Below, piece by piece: positions 23,643-37,500 of a stretch of DNA of 64,000 nt. Source of the stretch: Ulva prolifera (taxonomy: Eukaryota; Chlorophyta; Ulvophyceae; Ulvales; Ulvaceae); assembly GCA_023078555.1 (NCBI GenBank), contig CM041196.1:11860985-11924984 (forward strand). The letters are read 5' to 3'. Both the position numbers and the translations under genes were made by a program. Numbering within the stretch: position 1 is the first letter of the stretch; every line of letters starts with the position of its first letter. Below the pieces are notes generated by a model that saw only the letters and a program-made list of their open reading frames with translations, made no database searches and had not been told where the DNA came from.

Positions 23643-26600
23643 TCATGACCATTTTGCCTCCGGAAACTTCCCACCCGAACCCACAACTTCGAAATTTCCA
23701 TGCCTCCATTCTGTTGGATGCCCTCCCCTGTCTTCGTAGTATCCGGGTGGCAGCAACGGCTTGAACTTCTCGCCCGCGTCCGCAGCCACAATCTGCGCGG
23801 TGATGTAAAGGCGCCTGGTAGACTTTGTGATAGAACTCTGATTCTTGGGAGGTGCGCCGTCGTCGCCTGCTTCGTTCCTCTTTTCGCATTCCAAGTGCAT
23901 GACTTCGTCGTAGCTCTTCGAGAGCAGCAAAGCCTGGGAGTCTGGGGGCTGATCTAGAGTCCAGGCTCTCGCTACACCTTTATATGTGCCGACCTGCATC
24001 TCGGCTGGCTGGTGCAGGTCCGGAGTCGTATTTCCGAGCGGCAGGAACTGCTCGCCGACCAAGCACAACCATCGCCGGGGGTCGTTGAAGGCCATCTCCC
24101 TTCGGAAAACAGCCTCCCATGGTGCGCCATCATCAGCATTTGCAGCTCGGAAGTAGTCTGCCAGCATGTCGTCGTGAATCGCTTGTGCATGCTTCGTCTG
24201 TGCCTGCTTGTACCTTTCGAACTTGACGTCCGTAAGGAATTGAAACTTGGGTGACTTGACCGCTCGCTTTCTTGCGCGGCGCAAGGCTTGCAGTTCCGCG
24301 TCTGCGTTCTGCCTGCCGTGTGCGTCGCCGGCAGGCAATCTGCGCTTTGCTGCCAGCAGCTTGTCTTTGTACTTGTCGAAAGATTCAGCCACGCTGGGGA
24401 TCGTGATTCCCAGCTGCTGCTCGGCGGCAGTCAGGATGGTGCTGTACTCCTCGATCGGTGTCACTCGCGGAGTGAGCATCGCGATGGCAGCTCCGTGATG
24501 AATCGGGGCATTGTCCTGGCTCAGGCCAAAGGGCACATGAATACTGTGCCATGTGATGCTCACTTCGTCTGACATGCAGTCGTAGTACTCCTTGCATTTT
24601 TGGTCCCACACCTCTCTTGAGCCTGGGTCGCCCAACTGCATACCGAGCCATCGCTTGATGCACCACGGCAGCACGTAGAACAGCATCATCATCTTGTACT
24701 CTGTTCCGTTGATCGCCCGTGCGATCATGTTGCCTGCTTTCGACTTTGCACTGTTCTGCAAACACCACTAAGTCTGAGTCTTCAATGCAGGCATCCCAAG
24801 ATGTATGTGGAGAAAGAGGGAGTCAAGAGTGTAATATGGAGTGCATCACTGAACACAGGTAAGGTCCATGCACCTTCTGTGAGCTGTATTGAGTCCAGCT
24901 GCCTCTCTGCAGTGTTGCACACAAGCATTGCATACTCAGACTGTTCATGGATGTGTGCTGTTGACTGCAGCTGCCTCTCTGCAGTGTTGCACCCAAGCAT
25001 TGCATACTCAGACTGTTCATGGATGTGTGCTGTTGACTGCAGCTGCCTCTCTGCAGTGTTGCACACAAGCATTGCATACTCAGACTGTTCATGGATGTGT
25101 GCTGTTGACTGCAGCTGCCTCTCTGCAGTGTTGCACCCAAGCATTGCATACTCAGACTGTTCATGGATGTGTGCTGTTGACTGCAGCTGCCTCTCTGCAG
25201 TGTTGCACCCAAGCATTGCATACTCAGACTGTTCATGGATGTGTGCTGTTGACTGCAGCTGCCTCTCTGCAGTGTTGCACATAAGCATTGCATACTCAGA
25301 CTGTTCATGGATGTGTGCTGTTGACTGCAGCTGCCTCTCTGCAGTGTTGCACACAAGCATTGCATACTCAGACTGTTCATGGATGTGTGCTGTTGACTGC
25401 AGCTGCCTCTCTGCAGTGTTGCACCCAAGCATTGCATACTCAGACTGTTCATGGATGTGTGCTGTTGACTGCAGCTGCCTCTGCAGTGTTGCACCCAAGC
25501 ATTGCATACTCAGACTGTTCATGGATGTGTGCTGTTGACTGCAGCTGCCTCTCTGCAGTGTTGCACATAAGCATTGCATACTCAGACTGTTCATGGATGT
25601 GTGCTGTTGACTGCAGCTGCCTCTCTGCAGTGTTGCACACAAGCATTGCATACTCAGACTGTTCATGGATGTGTGCTGTTGACTGCAGCTGCCTCTCTGC
25701 AGTGTTGCACATAAGCATTGCATACTCAGACTGTTCATGGATGTGTGCTGTTGACTGCAGCTGCCTCTGCAGTGTTGCACCCAAGCATTGCATACTCAGA
25801 CTGTTCATGGATGTGTGCTGTTGACTGCAGCTGCCTCTCTGCAGTGTTGCACATAAGCATTGCATACTCAGACTGTTCATGGATGTGTGCTGTTGACTGC
25901 AGCTGCCTCTCTGCAGTGTTGCACACAAGCATTGCATACTCAGACTGTTCATGGATGTGTGCTGTTGACTGCAGCTGCCTCTCTGCAGTGTTGCACCCAA
26001 GCATTGCATACTCAGACTGTTCATGGATGTGTGCTGTTGACTGCAGCTGCCTCTCTGCAGTGTTGCACACAAGCATTGCATACTCAGACTGTTCATGGAT
26101 GTGTGCTGTTGACTGCAGCTGCCTCTCTGCAGTGTTGCACCCAAGCATTGCATACTCAGACTGTTCATGGATGTGTGCTGTTGACTGCAGCTGCCTCTCT
26201 GCAGTGTTGCACCCAAGCATTGCATACTCAGACTGTTCATGGATGTGTGCTGTTGACTGCAGCTGCCTCTCTGCAGTGTTGCACATAAGCATTGCATACT
26301 CAGACTGTTCATGGATGTGTGCTGTTGACTGCAGCTGCCTCTCTGCAGTGTTGCACACAAGCATTGCATACTCAGACTGTTCATGGATGTGTGCTGTTGA
26401 CTGCAGCTGCCTCTGCAGTGTTGCACCCAAGCATTGCATACTCAGACTGTTCATGGATGTGTGCTGTTGACTGCAGCTGCCTCTCTGCAGTGTTGCACCC
26501 AAGCATTGCATACTCAGACTGTTCATGGATGTGTGCTGTTGACTGCAGCTGCCTCTCTGCAGTGTTGCACCCAAGCATTGCATACTCAGACTGTTCATGG

Positions 26601-28710
26601 ATGTGTGCTGTTGACTGCAGCTGCCTCTCTGCAGTGTTGCACATAAGCATTGCATACACTTCATGGTGTGTGACTTCATTGTGTCTATCACGTGCAGTTG
26701 CCACAAGGCCAGTCAAGTCAGGGACGCAGTGCACAAGCTGATAACTAAGACGGTAGTGATCACACAGTATACTAGTTGCTCATGTTTGCATGCTCAATGG
26801 CGCCGCGGGGTCCCCCCACTGTGTTCATTGCATAGGCCAGGGCATCAGACCACGCAGCATGACTGTGTCGTTAGACAAGTTATACAAATAGTGTGCCATG
26901 TTGATGTTGATGCAGCCGTTCTGCCCTCCTTCGGCATGAAGGCCCATGGTGTAAGTAAGAGAGGTGGCCCTGCTTTTCACCTCGATGTATTGTTTGTCTT
27001 GTGCAACAGCATGCTTGTAGCTGTGGAAGTGGACGGACGTAGCCACAAAAATGCTCGCAACCGAAAGCATGACACTTTGAAAGAGAACAAGCTCAGTCGA
27101 TGTGGTGTAAGATTGTTTCGAATTGATCTGAGCCAGTCAATACCAGATCAACTGTACGAGATAGAGCATATGATTAAAGGCCTAGTGTAATTCATACCAG
27201 GAAACCCTCATCTGTGAACTTCTGCGGGACAAGCTCACTCTGGTCCACAGGGAAGATCTTGGCAGCCTCCTGTGGAGAGGCCTTCCTGAATTTCTGGACA
27301 GCTTTCTCGCTCGAGCCGTAATGCATCTTCATGATGGCCAGCTTGGTCTCATCATCAATCTTGTCTGTCCAACGTTGCAGCCCAGCTTGCACGCTGTCCG
27401 CTGCCTTGCTGCCGTTGGCAGCAGTGACCAGAAGGGTCCCTGTCACCGCTGAGGCAAAGATGTAGAACATGACTTTTGGGGCCATGCCAACCTGCACCAT
27501 GGCTGCATCATGAAAACAATGTGTCAACGGTGAGCAGCAGCAGCAGGCAGTGGTGTCACTCACCGTTTTCATCAGTAGGTTGTAGCAGATGGGGGTACGC
27601 GCTGCGCCGAGCTGAGTAATGCCCTTCTGAGACTTCACCCATGCTTGAGGATCAACTTTCCCACCATCCAAGAACACATTCCGTTGTACTTGTTGCCATG
27701 TGAAGGTGTACTCGTACGCTGGGTCCATCACCCTCCTGGTGAGGGGGTGGCCCTGGTGGATCTTGGGATTGAAGTACATAGGCTCTCTCCCCAGAATACG
27801 CCTTGCTGCTTTCCTTGCTTGCCCTGCTTCTCTTGTGCCCTTCACGTTCAGAGCTGTTTTCTTCAGGCCAGGAAAAGCCGTTCGCAGATTAGACCACAAG
27901 GATGCATGTGTCTTGACATTCAAGGCCACCATTGCTTCCTCGATGATTGGGCTGTACTTGGCTGCCTGCTCCAAGCTCCTGAATGGCAAACACTCAATAC
28001 CTCCTTCGCTTCTGCCCTCCAGAAGGAATAATCGGACGTTTTGGAGGAGCGGGAAGTGCTGGCTTGCTTTCTCTCCAGGCTGATGTGGGGGCAGAGGCAG
28101 TACTGACCCTGTGGTCACAAGGTGCTTCGCTTGCCTGCAAGCATGGCATTGGCATTGTGAGGACACCAAGACGCACGCCACCCACGGACACAGTGCACAC
28201 ATACAGAGCGTACGTTGATGCGTGCTTGATCAGGGACGCGCGGTCTCTGACATATTCTGGCTTGGCTGCCGAGCTGTTGGCAATTTGATCTGATGCACAT
28301 GGGACTGCGGCACCATCTGGTTGCATGCGTTTCTTGGGTGCATTATGATGCAGGAAGTTTCTCGCCTTCCGGGCTCTCGCTGATGCTGTGTACGCACTCT
28401 CTGAAGTGCGCAGCAGTCTGTTGAGTGCTTCGAAGTTGGCCTCAACTGGGCCGTAGGTCACCTTCTCCCCCTCCTCTCGCGTTACAGAACCATCGATACA
28501 GAGCTGAACCAAGTTTGCATTACTGAGCGAACGCACGTACTCGAAAGACAGCAACAGCCTCTGCTCGACGGACAAGCGGAAGTAGCTCCCGCAAGTCCCT
28601 GCGGGCAGCGTCACGGGTCAGCAACATGTAGCCGAGCGGATCTGGGTTTGGTTCGAAATTATCAATTCTCATATGCACGGAACCGCGGAGTGCTGCATCT
28701 CACCTTCCAT
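23643..28710 (-). CDS. DDE-type transposase-like protein, unit 2
   Basis: Same exon pattern as unit 1, with identical protein as far as could be compared by eye. The last intron is 1004 nt longer because the minisatellite is expanded. Start at 28710, stop at 23643. Confidence 0.65.
24896..26657. repeat. 72-bp minisatellite, unit 2 (24 full repeats plus a part)
   Basis: Fourteen more repeats than units 1, 3 and 5, including two additional 70-bp variants, which exactly accounts for the 1004-bp length difference. The order of variants shows that the run T,P,T,P,P,I,T is present twice, so the growth was by duplication of a block of repeats. Confidence 0.97.
26663..27190 (+). CDS. PD-(D/E)XK nuclease-fold protein, unit 2
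   Basis: Identical 175-codon frame to unit 1, with all fold residues present, nested antisense in the transposase's last intron. Confidence 0.6.
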   Translation: MVCDFIVSITCSCHKASQVRDAVHKLITKTVVITQYTSCSCLHAQWRRGVPPLCSLHRPGHQTTQHDCVVRQVIQIVCHVDVDAAVLPSFGMKAHGVSKRGGPAFHLDVLFVLCNSMLVAVEVDGRSHKNARNRKHDTLKENKLSRCGVRLFRIDLSQSIPDQLYEIEHMIKGLV

Positions 28711-28876
28711 TCTGGACGTGTGACACCGACCGGCATCACACAGCGCAAGAGTAGTGCTTTAGATGCATCCAGGCACGATCAGACGGCCACTGGTTCATCA
28801 CAAAGTATGTACGAGTAGTTGTGACTCGTCCGCATGCCCATTTGAATCCTAAGCGTGCAGGCCAACTTGGCTCCTT

Positions 28877-29513
28877 CAGTCGGTTCGAATCACATTAGCT
28901 GTCCATGCGTCAGCATCCATGCATCATGCCGCACGCCGAAACTCCGCTCAATCGCACAGAGCGCAGAAATATTCAGCTCGGCGCGAGATCAGCTGCGATG
29001 GATTTCACGGAAATGACTGCTGCCTTAGTTGAGATCTGGAGATGCGTCTGTAACTTTTCGCGTAACGAATGAGCGATCAGACAGCATGCGCACGGAGATG
29101 AGAGATGAATTGATGGGATCACGGGAATTGGGGATGCGAGGTGATAAATGTGCCGATTGACAGGACATGAAACACATATGCTGGTGGTGTTGGCAGAGGC
29201 TGCACATCCCAGAACCGACATTGCTGCAGCGCCACAACCGCCTGAAATTATCAGACAAGTGCAGTGGGCGCAATCGTGGCGGGCATGAGTGCCCAGCAGT
29301 TTCTTGCTGAGGCTCAATAGGCCATTTTGGACCTCACCTTTGGCACAAACACACAAAACATGCCTCAACTTCAAGGCTCCAGCCTTTCACAGTCACAAAT
29401 CAACCGTATTGGCTGCCGCTTTTTGCCGCCAGGTGGCCATGTATCTCACACAGTAATCAATCACTCTCTCTCAAAGTCGGCCTTCACACGGCTACTGTAA
29501 TTCAGAGGGACAG
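28877..29513. repeat. 637-bp direct repeat, copy 3
   Basis: Internal copy between bodies 2 and 3; no difference from copy 2 was noticed by eye. Confidence 0.85.
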
Positions 29514-29601
29514 AAGGCATTTATGTGACCTGCTGAGCCATTGGTGGCGTAGGGGGAACGAGCGTGACGTAACACTAGCGGATGGTAAAAGCAAGAGTCT
29601 A

Positions 29602-32600
29602 TCATGACCATTTTGCCTCCGGAAACTTCCCACCCGAACCCACAACTTCGAAATTTCCATGCCTCCATTCTGTTGGATGCCCTCCCCTGTCTTCGTAGTA
29701 TCCGGGTGGCAGCAACGGCTTGAACTTCTCGCCCGCGTCCGCAGCCACAATCTGCGCGGTGATGTAAAGGCGCCTGGTAGACTTTGTGATAGAACTCTGA
29801 TTCTTGGGAGGTGCGCCGTCGTCGCCTGCTTCGTTCCTCTTTTCGCATTCCAAGTGCATGACTTCGTCGTAGCTCTTCGAGAGCAGCAAAGCCTGGGAGT
29901 CTGGGGGCTGATCTAGAGTCCAGGCTCTCGCTACACCTTTATATGTGCCGACCTGCATCTCGGCTGGCTGGTGCAGGTCCGGAGTCGTATTTCCGAGCGG
30001 CAGGAACTGCTCGCCGACCAAGCACAACCATCGCCGGGGGTCGTTGAAGGCCATCTCCCTTCGGAAAACAGCCTCCCATGGTGCGCCATCATCAGCATTT
30101 GCAGCTCGGAAGTAGTCTGCCAGCATGTCGTCGTGAATCGCTTGTGCATGCTTCGTCTGTGCCTGCTTGTACCTTTCGAACTTGACGTCCGTAAGGAATT
30201 GAAACTTGGGTGACTTGACCGCTCGCTTTCTTGCGCGGCGCAAGGCTTGCAGTTCCGCGTCTGCGTTCTGCCTGCCGTGTGCGTCGCCGGCAGGCAATCT
30301 GCGCTTTGCTGCCAGCAGCTTGTCTTTGTACTTGTCGAAAGATTCAGCCACGCTGGGGATCGTGATTCCCAGCTGCTGCTCGGCGGCAGTCAGGATGGTG
30401 CTGTACTCCTCGATCGGTGTCACTCGCGGAGTGAGCATCGCGATGGCAGCTCCGTGATGAATCGGGGCATTGTCCTGGCTCAGGCCAAAGGGCACATGAA
30501 TACTGTGCCATGTGATGCTCACTTCGTCTGACATGCAGTCGTAGTACTCCTTGCATTTTTGGTCCCACACCTCTCTTGAGCCTGGGTCGCCCAACTGCAT
30601 ACCGAGCCATCGCTTGATGCACCACGGCAGCACGTAGAACAGCATCATCATCTTGTACTCTGTTCCGTTGATCGCCCGTGCGATCATGTTGCCTGCTTTC
30701 GACTTTGCACTGTTCTGCAAACACCACTAAGTCTGAGTCTTCAATGCAGGCATCCCAAGATGTATGTGGAGAAAGAGGGAGTCAAGAGTGTAATATGGAG
30801 TGCATCACTGAACACAGGTAAGGTCCATGCACCTTCTGTGAGCTGTATTGAGTCCAGCTGCCTCTCTGCAGTGTTGCACACAAGCATTGCATACTCAGAC
30901 TGTTCATGGATGTGTGCTGTTGACTGCAGCTGCCTCTCTGCAGTGTTGCACCCAAGCATTGCATACTCAGACTGTTCATGGATGTGTGCTGTTGACTGCA
31001 GCTGCCTCTCTGCAGTGTTGCACACAAGCATTGCATACTCAGACTGTTCATGGATGTGTGCTGTTGACTGCAGCTGCCTCTCTGCAGTGTTGCACCCAAG
31101 CATTGCATACTCAGACTGTTCATGGATGTGTGCTGTTGACTGCAGCTGCCTCTCTGCAGTGTTGCACCCAAGCATTGCATACTCAGACTGTTCATGGATG
31201 TGTGCTGTTGACTGCAGCTGCCTCTCTGCAGTGTTGCACATAAGCATTGCATACTCAGACTGTTCATGGATGTGTGCTGTTGACTGCAGCTGCCTCTCTG
31301 CAGTGTTGCACACAAGCATTGCATACTCAGACTGTTCATGGATGTGTGCTGTTGACTGCAGCTGCCTCTGCAGTGTTGCACCCAAGCATTGCATACTCAG
31401 ACTGTTCATGGATGTGTGCTGTTGACTGCAGCTGCCTCTCTGCAGTGTTGCACCCAAGCATTGCATACTCAGACTGTTCATGGATGTGTGCTGTTGACTG
31501 CAGCTGCCTCTCTGCAGTGTTGCACCCAAGCATTGCATACTCAGACTGTTCATGGATGTGTGCTGTTGACTGCAGCTGCCTCTCTGCAGTGTTGCACATA
31601 AGCATTGCATACACTTCATGGTGTGTGACTTCATTGTGTCTATCACGTGCAGTTGCCACAAGGCCAGTCAAGTCAGGGACGCAGTGCACAAGCTGATAAC
31701 TAAGACGGTAGTGATCACACAGTATACTAGTTGCTCATGTTTGCATGCTCAATGGCGCCGCGGGGTCCCCCCACTGTGTTCATTGCATAGGCCAGGGCAT
31801 CAGACCACGCAGCATGACTGTGTCGTTAGACAAGTTATACAAATAGTGTGCCATGTTGATGTTGATGCAGCCGTTCTGCCCTCCTTCGGCATGAAGGCCC
31901 ATGGTGTAAGTAAGAGAGGTGGCCCTGCTTTTCACCTCGATGTATTGTTTGTCTTGTGCAACAGCATGCTTGTAGCTGTGGAAGTGGACGGACGTAGCCA
32001 CAAAAATGCTCGCAACCGAAAGCATGACACTTTGAAAGAGAACAAGCTCAGTCGATGTGGTGTAAGATTGTTTCGAATTGATCTGAGCCAGTCAATACCA
32101 GATCAACTGTACGAGATAGAGCATATGATTAAAGGCCTAGTGTAATTCATACCAGGAAACCCTCATCTGTGAACTTCTGCGGGACAAGCTCACTCTGGTC
32201 CACAGGGAAGATCTTGGCAGCCTCCTGTGGAGAGGCCTTCCTGAATTTCTGGACAGCTTTCTCGCTCGAGCCGTAATGCATCTTCATGATGGCCAGCTTG
32301 GTCTCATCATCAATCTTGTCTGTCCAACGTTGCAGCCCAGCTTGCACGCTGTCCGCTGCCTTGCTGCCGTTGGCAGCAGTGACCAGAAGGGTCCCTGTCA
32401 CCGCTGAGGCAAAGATGTAGAACATGACTTTTGGGGCCATGCCAACCTGCACCATGGCTGCATCATGAAAACAATGTGTCAACGGTGAGCAGCAGCAGCA
32501 GGCAGTGGTGTCACTCACCGTTTTCATCAGTAGGTTGTAGCAGATGGGGGTACGCGCTGCGCCGAGCTGAGTAATGCCCTTCTGAGACTTCACCCATGCT

Positions 32601-33665
32601 TGAGGATCAACTTTCCCACCATCCAAGAACACATTCCGTTGTACTTGTTGCCATGTGAAGGTGTACTCGTACGCTGGGTCCATCACCCTCCTGGTGAGGG
32701 GGTGGCCCTGGTGGATCTTGGGATTGAAGTACATAGGCTCTCTCCCCAGAATACGCCTTGCTGCTTTCCTTGCTTGCCCTGCTTCTCTTGTGCCCTTCAC
32801 GTTCAGAGCTGTTTTCTTCAGGCCAGGAAAAGCCGTTCGCAGATTAGACCACAAGGATGCATGTGTCTTGACATTCAAGGCCACCATTGCTTCCTCGATG
32901 ATTGGGCTGTACTTGGCTGCCTGCTCCAAGCTCCTGAATGGCAAACACTCAATACCTCCTTCGCTTCTGCCCTCCAGAAGGAATAATCGGACGTTTTGGA
33001 GGAGCGGGAAGTGCTGGCTTGCTTTCTCTCCAGGCTGATGTGGGGGCAGAGGCAGTACTGACCCTGTGGTCACAAGGTGCTTCGCTTGCCTGCAAGCATG
33101 GCATTGGCATTGTGAGGACACCAAGACGCACGCCACCCACGGACACAGTGCACACATACAGAGCGTACGTTGATGCGTGCTTGATCAGGGACGCGCGGTC
33201 TCTGACATATTCTGGCTTGGCTGCCGAGCTGTTGGCAATTTGATCTGATGCACATGGGAGTGCGGCACCATCTGGTTGCATGCGTTTCTTGGGTGCATTA
33301 TGATGCAGGAAGTTTCTCGCCTTCCGGGCTCTCGCTGATGCTGTGTACGCACTCTCTGAAGTGCGCAGCAGTCTGTTGAGTGCTTCGAAGTTGGCCTCAA
33401 CTGGGCCGTAGGTCACCTTCTCCCCCTCCTCTCGCGTTACAGAACCATCGATACAGAGCTGAACCAAGTTTGCATTACTGAGCGAACGCACGTACTCGAA
33501 AGACAGCAACAGCCTCTGCTCGACGGACAAGCGGAAGTAGCTCCCGCAAGTCCCTGCGGGCAGCGTCACGGGTCAGCAACATGTAGCCGAGCGGATCTGG
33601 GTTTGGTTCGAAATTATCAATTCTCATATGCACGGAACCGCGGAGTGCTGCATCTCACCTTCCAT
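29602..33665 (-). CDS. DDE-type transposase-like protein, unit 3
   Basis: Same gene structure as unit 1. One substitution changes Val to Leu in exon 2 (DGAALPCASD), a variant shared only with unit 5. All exons are open and in phase. Confidence 0.65.
30855..31612. repeat. 72-bp minisatellite, unit 3
   Basis: Same length and variant order as unit 1 (ten full repeats plus a part, one 70-bp copy). Confidence 0.97.
31618..32145 (+). CDS. PD-(D/E)XK nuclease-fold protein, unit 3
   Basis: Identical 175-codon frame to unit 1, nested antisense in the last transposase intron. Confidence 0.6.
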   Translation: MVCDFIVSITCSCHKASQVRDAVHKLITKTVVITQYTSCSCLHAQWRRGVPPLCSLHRPGHQTTQHDCVVRQVIQIVCHVDVDAAVLPSFGMKAHGVSKRGGPAFHLDVLFVLCNSMLVAVEVDGRSHKNARNRKHDTLKENKLSRCGVRLFRIDLSQSIPDQLYEIEHMIKGLV

Positions 33666-33831
33666 TCTGGACGTGTGACACCGACCGGCATCACACAGCG
33701 CAAGAGTAGTGCTTTAGATGCATCCAGGCACGATCAGACGGCCACTGGTTCATCACAAAGTATGTACGAGTAGTTGTGACTCGTCCGCATGCCCATTTGA
33801 ATCCTAAGCGTGCAGGCCAACTTGGCTCCTT

Positions 33832-34468
33832 CAGTCGGTTCGAATCACATTAGCTGTCCATGCGTCAGCATCCATGCATCATGCCGCACGCCGAAACTCC
33901 GCTCAATCGCACAGAGCGCAGAAATATTCAGCTCGGCGCGAGATCAGCTGCGATGGATTTCACGGAAATGACTGCTGCCTTAGTTGAGATCTGGAGATGC
34001 GTCTGTAACTTTTCGCGTAACGAATGAGCGATCAGACAGCATGCGCACGGAGATGAGAGATGAATTGATGGGATCACGGGAATTGGGGATGCGAGGTGAT
34101 AAATGTGCCGATTGACAGGACATGAAACACATATGCTGGTGGTGTTGGCAGAGGCTGCACATCCCAGAACCGACATTGCTGCAGCGCCACAACCGCCTGA
34201 AATTATCAGACAAGTGCAGTGGGCGCAATCGTGGCGGGCATGAGTGCCCAGCAGTTTCTTGCTGAGGCTCAATAGGCCATTTTGGACCTCACCTTTGGCA
34301 CAAACACACAAAACATGCCTCAACTTCAAGGCTCCAGCCTTTCACAGTCACAAATCAACCGTATTGGCTGCCGCTTTTTGCCGCCAGGTGGCCATGTATC
34401 TCACACAGTAATCAATCACTCTCTCTCAAAGTCGGCCTTCACACGGCTACTGTAATTCAGAGGGACAG
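33832..34468. repeat. 637-bp direct repeat, copy 4
   Basis: Internal copy between bodies 3 and 4. Confidence 0.85.
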
Positions 34469-34556
34469 AAGGCATTTATGTGACCTGCTGAGCCATTGGT
34501 GGCGTAGGGGGAACGAGCGTGACGTAACACTAGCGGATGGTAAAAGCAAGAGTCTA

Positions 34557-37500
34557 TCATGACCATTTTGCCTCCGGAAACTTCCCACCCGAACCCACAA
34601 CTTCGAAATTTCCATGCCTCCATTCTGTTGGATGCCCTCCCCTGTCTTCGTAGTATCCGGGTGGCAGCAACGGCTTGAACTTCTCGCCCGCGTCCGCAGC
34701 CACAATCTGCGCGGTGATGTAAAGGCGCCTGGTAGACTTTGTGATAGAACTCTGATTCTTGGGAGGTGCGCCGTCGTCGCCTGCTTCGTTCCTCTTTTCG
34801 CATTCCAAGTGCATGACTTCGTCGTAGCTCTTCGAGAGCAGCAAAGCCTGGGAGTCTGGGGGCTGATCTAGAGTCCAGGCTCTCGCTACACCTTTATATG
34901 TGCCGACCTGCATCTCGGCTGGCTGGTGCAGGTCCGGAGTCGTATTTCCGAGCGGCAGGAACTGCTCGCCGACCAAGCACAACCATCGCCGGGGGTCGTT
35001 GAAGGCCATCTCCCTTCGGAAAACAGCCTCCCATGGTGCGCCATCATCAGCATTTGCAGCTCGGAAGTAGTCTGCCAGCATGTCGTCGTGAATCGCTTGT
35101 GCATGCTTCGTCTGTGCCTGCTTGTACCTTTCGAACTTGACGTCCGTAAGGAATTGAAACTTGGGTGACTTGACCGCTCGCTTTCTTGCGCGGCGCAAGG
35201 CTTGCAGTTCCGCGTCTGCGTTCTGCCTGCCGTGTGCGTCGCCGGCAGGCAATCTGCGCTTTGCTGCCAGCAGCTTGTCTTTGTACTTGTCGAAAGATTC
35301 AGCCACGCTGGGGATCGTGATTCCCAGCTGCTGCTCGGCGGCAGTCAGGATGGTGCTGTACTCCTCGATCGGTGTCACTCGCGGAGTGAGCATCGCGATG
35401 GCAGCTCCGTGATGAATCGGGGCATTGTCCTGGCTCAGGCCAAAGGGCACATGAATACTGTGCCATGTGATGCTCACTTCGTCTGACATGCAGTCGTAGT
35501 ACTCCTTGCATTTTTGGTCCCACACCTCTCTTGAGCCTGGGTCGCCCAACTGCATACCGAGCCATCGCTTGATGCACCACGGCAGCACGTAGAACAGCAT
35601 CATCATCTTGTACTCTGTTCCGTTGATCGCCCGTGCGATCATGTTGCCTGCTTTCGACTTTGCACTGTTCTGCAAACACCACTAAGTCTGAGTCTTCAAT
35701 GCAGGCATCCCAAGATGTATGTGGAGAAAGAGGGAGTCAAGAGTGTAATATGGAGTGCATCACTGAACACAGGTAAGGTCCATGCACCTTCTGTGAGCTG
35801 TATTTAGTCCAGCTGCCTCTCTGCAGTGTTGCACACAAGCATTGCATACTCAGACTGTTCATGGATGTGTGCTGTTGACTGCAGCTGCCTCTCTGCAGTG
35901 TTGCACCCAAGCATTGCATACTCAGACTGTTCATGGATGTGTGCTGTTGACTGCAGCTGCCTCTCTGCAGTGTTGCACACAAGCATTGCATACTCAGACT
36001 GTTCATGGATGTGTGCTGTTGACTGCAGCTGCCTCTCTGCAGTGTTGCACCCAAGCATTGCATACTCAGACTGTTCATGGATGTGTGCTGTTGACTGCAG
36101 CTGCCTCTCTGCAGTGTTGCACCCAAGCATTGCATACTCAGACTGTTCATGGATGTGTGCTGTTGACTGCAGCTGCCTCTCTGCAGTGTTGCACATAAGC
36201 ATTGCATACTCAGACTGTTCATGGATGTGTGCTGTTGACTGCAGCTGCCTCTCTGCAGTGTTGCACACAAGCATTGCATACTCAGACTGTTCATGGATGT
36301 GTGCTGTTGACTGCAGCTGCCTCTGCAGTGTTGCACCCAAGCATTGCATACTCAGACTGTTCATGGATGTGTGCTGTTGACTGCAGCTGCCTCTCTGCAG
36401 TGTTGCACTGCAGGCCCTGCTTTTCACCTCGATGTATTGTTTGTCTTGTGCAACAGCATGCTTGTAGCTGTGGAAGTGGACGGACGTAGCCACAAAAATG
36501 CTCGCAACCGAAAGCATGACACTTTGAAAGAGAACAAGCTCAGTCGATGTGGTGTAAGATTGTTTCGAATTGATCTGAGCCAGTCAATACCAGATCAACT
36601 GTACGAGATAGAGCATATGATTAAAGGCCTAGTGTAATTCATACCAGGAAACCCTCATCTGTGAACTTCTGCGGGACAAGCTCACTCTGGTCCACAGGGA
36701 AGATCTTGGCAGCCTCCTGTGGAGAGGCCTTCCTGAATTTCTGGACAGCTTTCTCGCTCGAGCCGTAATGCATCTTCATGATGGCCAGCTTGGTCTCATC
36801 ATCAATCTTGTCTGTCCAACGTTGCAGCCCAGCTTGCACGCTGTCCGCTGCCTTGCTGCCGTTGGCAGCAGTGACCAGAAGGGTCCCTGTCACCGCTGAG
36901 GCAAAGATGTAGAACATGACTTTTGGGGCCATGCCAACCTGCACCATGGCTGCATCATGAAAACAATGTGTCAACGGTGAGCAGCAGCAGCAGGCAGTGG
37001 TGTCACTCACCGTTTTCATCAGTAGGTTGTAGCAGATGGGGGTACGCGCTGCGCCGAGCTGAGTAATGCCCTTCTGAGACTTCACCCATGCTTGAGGATC
37101 AACTTTCCCACCATCCAAGAACACATTCCGTTGTACTTGTTGCCATGTGAAGGTGTACTCGTACGCTGGGTCCATCACCCTCCTGGTGAGGGGGTGGCCC
37201 TGGTGGATCTTGGGATTGAAGTACATAGGCTCTCTCCCCAGAATACGCCTTGCTGCTTTCCTTGCTTGCCCTGCTTCTCTTGTGCCCTTCACGTTCAGAG
37301 CTGTTTTCTTCAGGCCAGGAAAAGCCGTTCGCAGATTAGACCACAAGGATGCATGTGTCTTGACATTCAAGGCCACCATTGCTTCCTCGATGATTGGGCT
37401 GTACTTGGCTGCCTGCTCCAAGCTCCTGAATGGCAAACACTCAATACCTCCTTCGCTTCTGCCCTCCAGAAGGAATAATCGGACGTTTTGGAGGAGCGGG

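Noticed and set aside
19941-26657. Minisatellite as a CRISPR array
   Set aside because: Repeats are contiguous with no unique spacers, and the context is eukaryotic.
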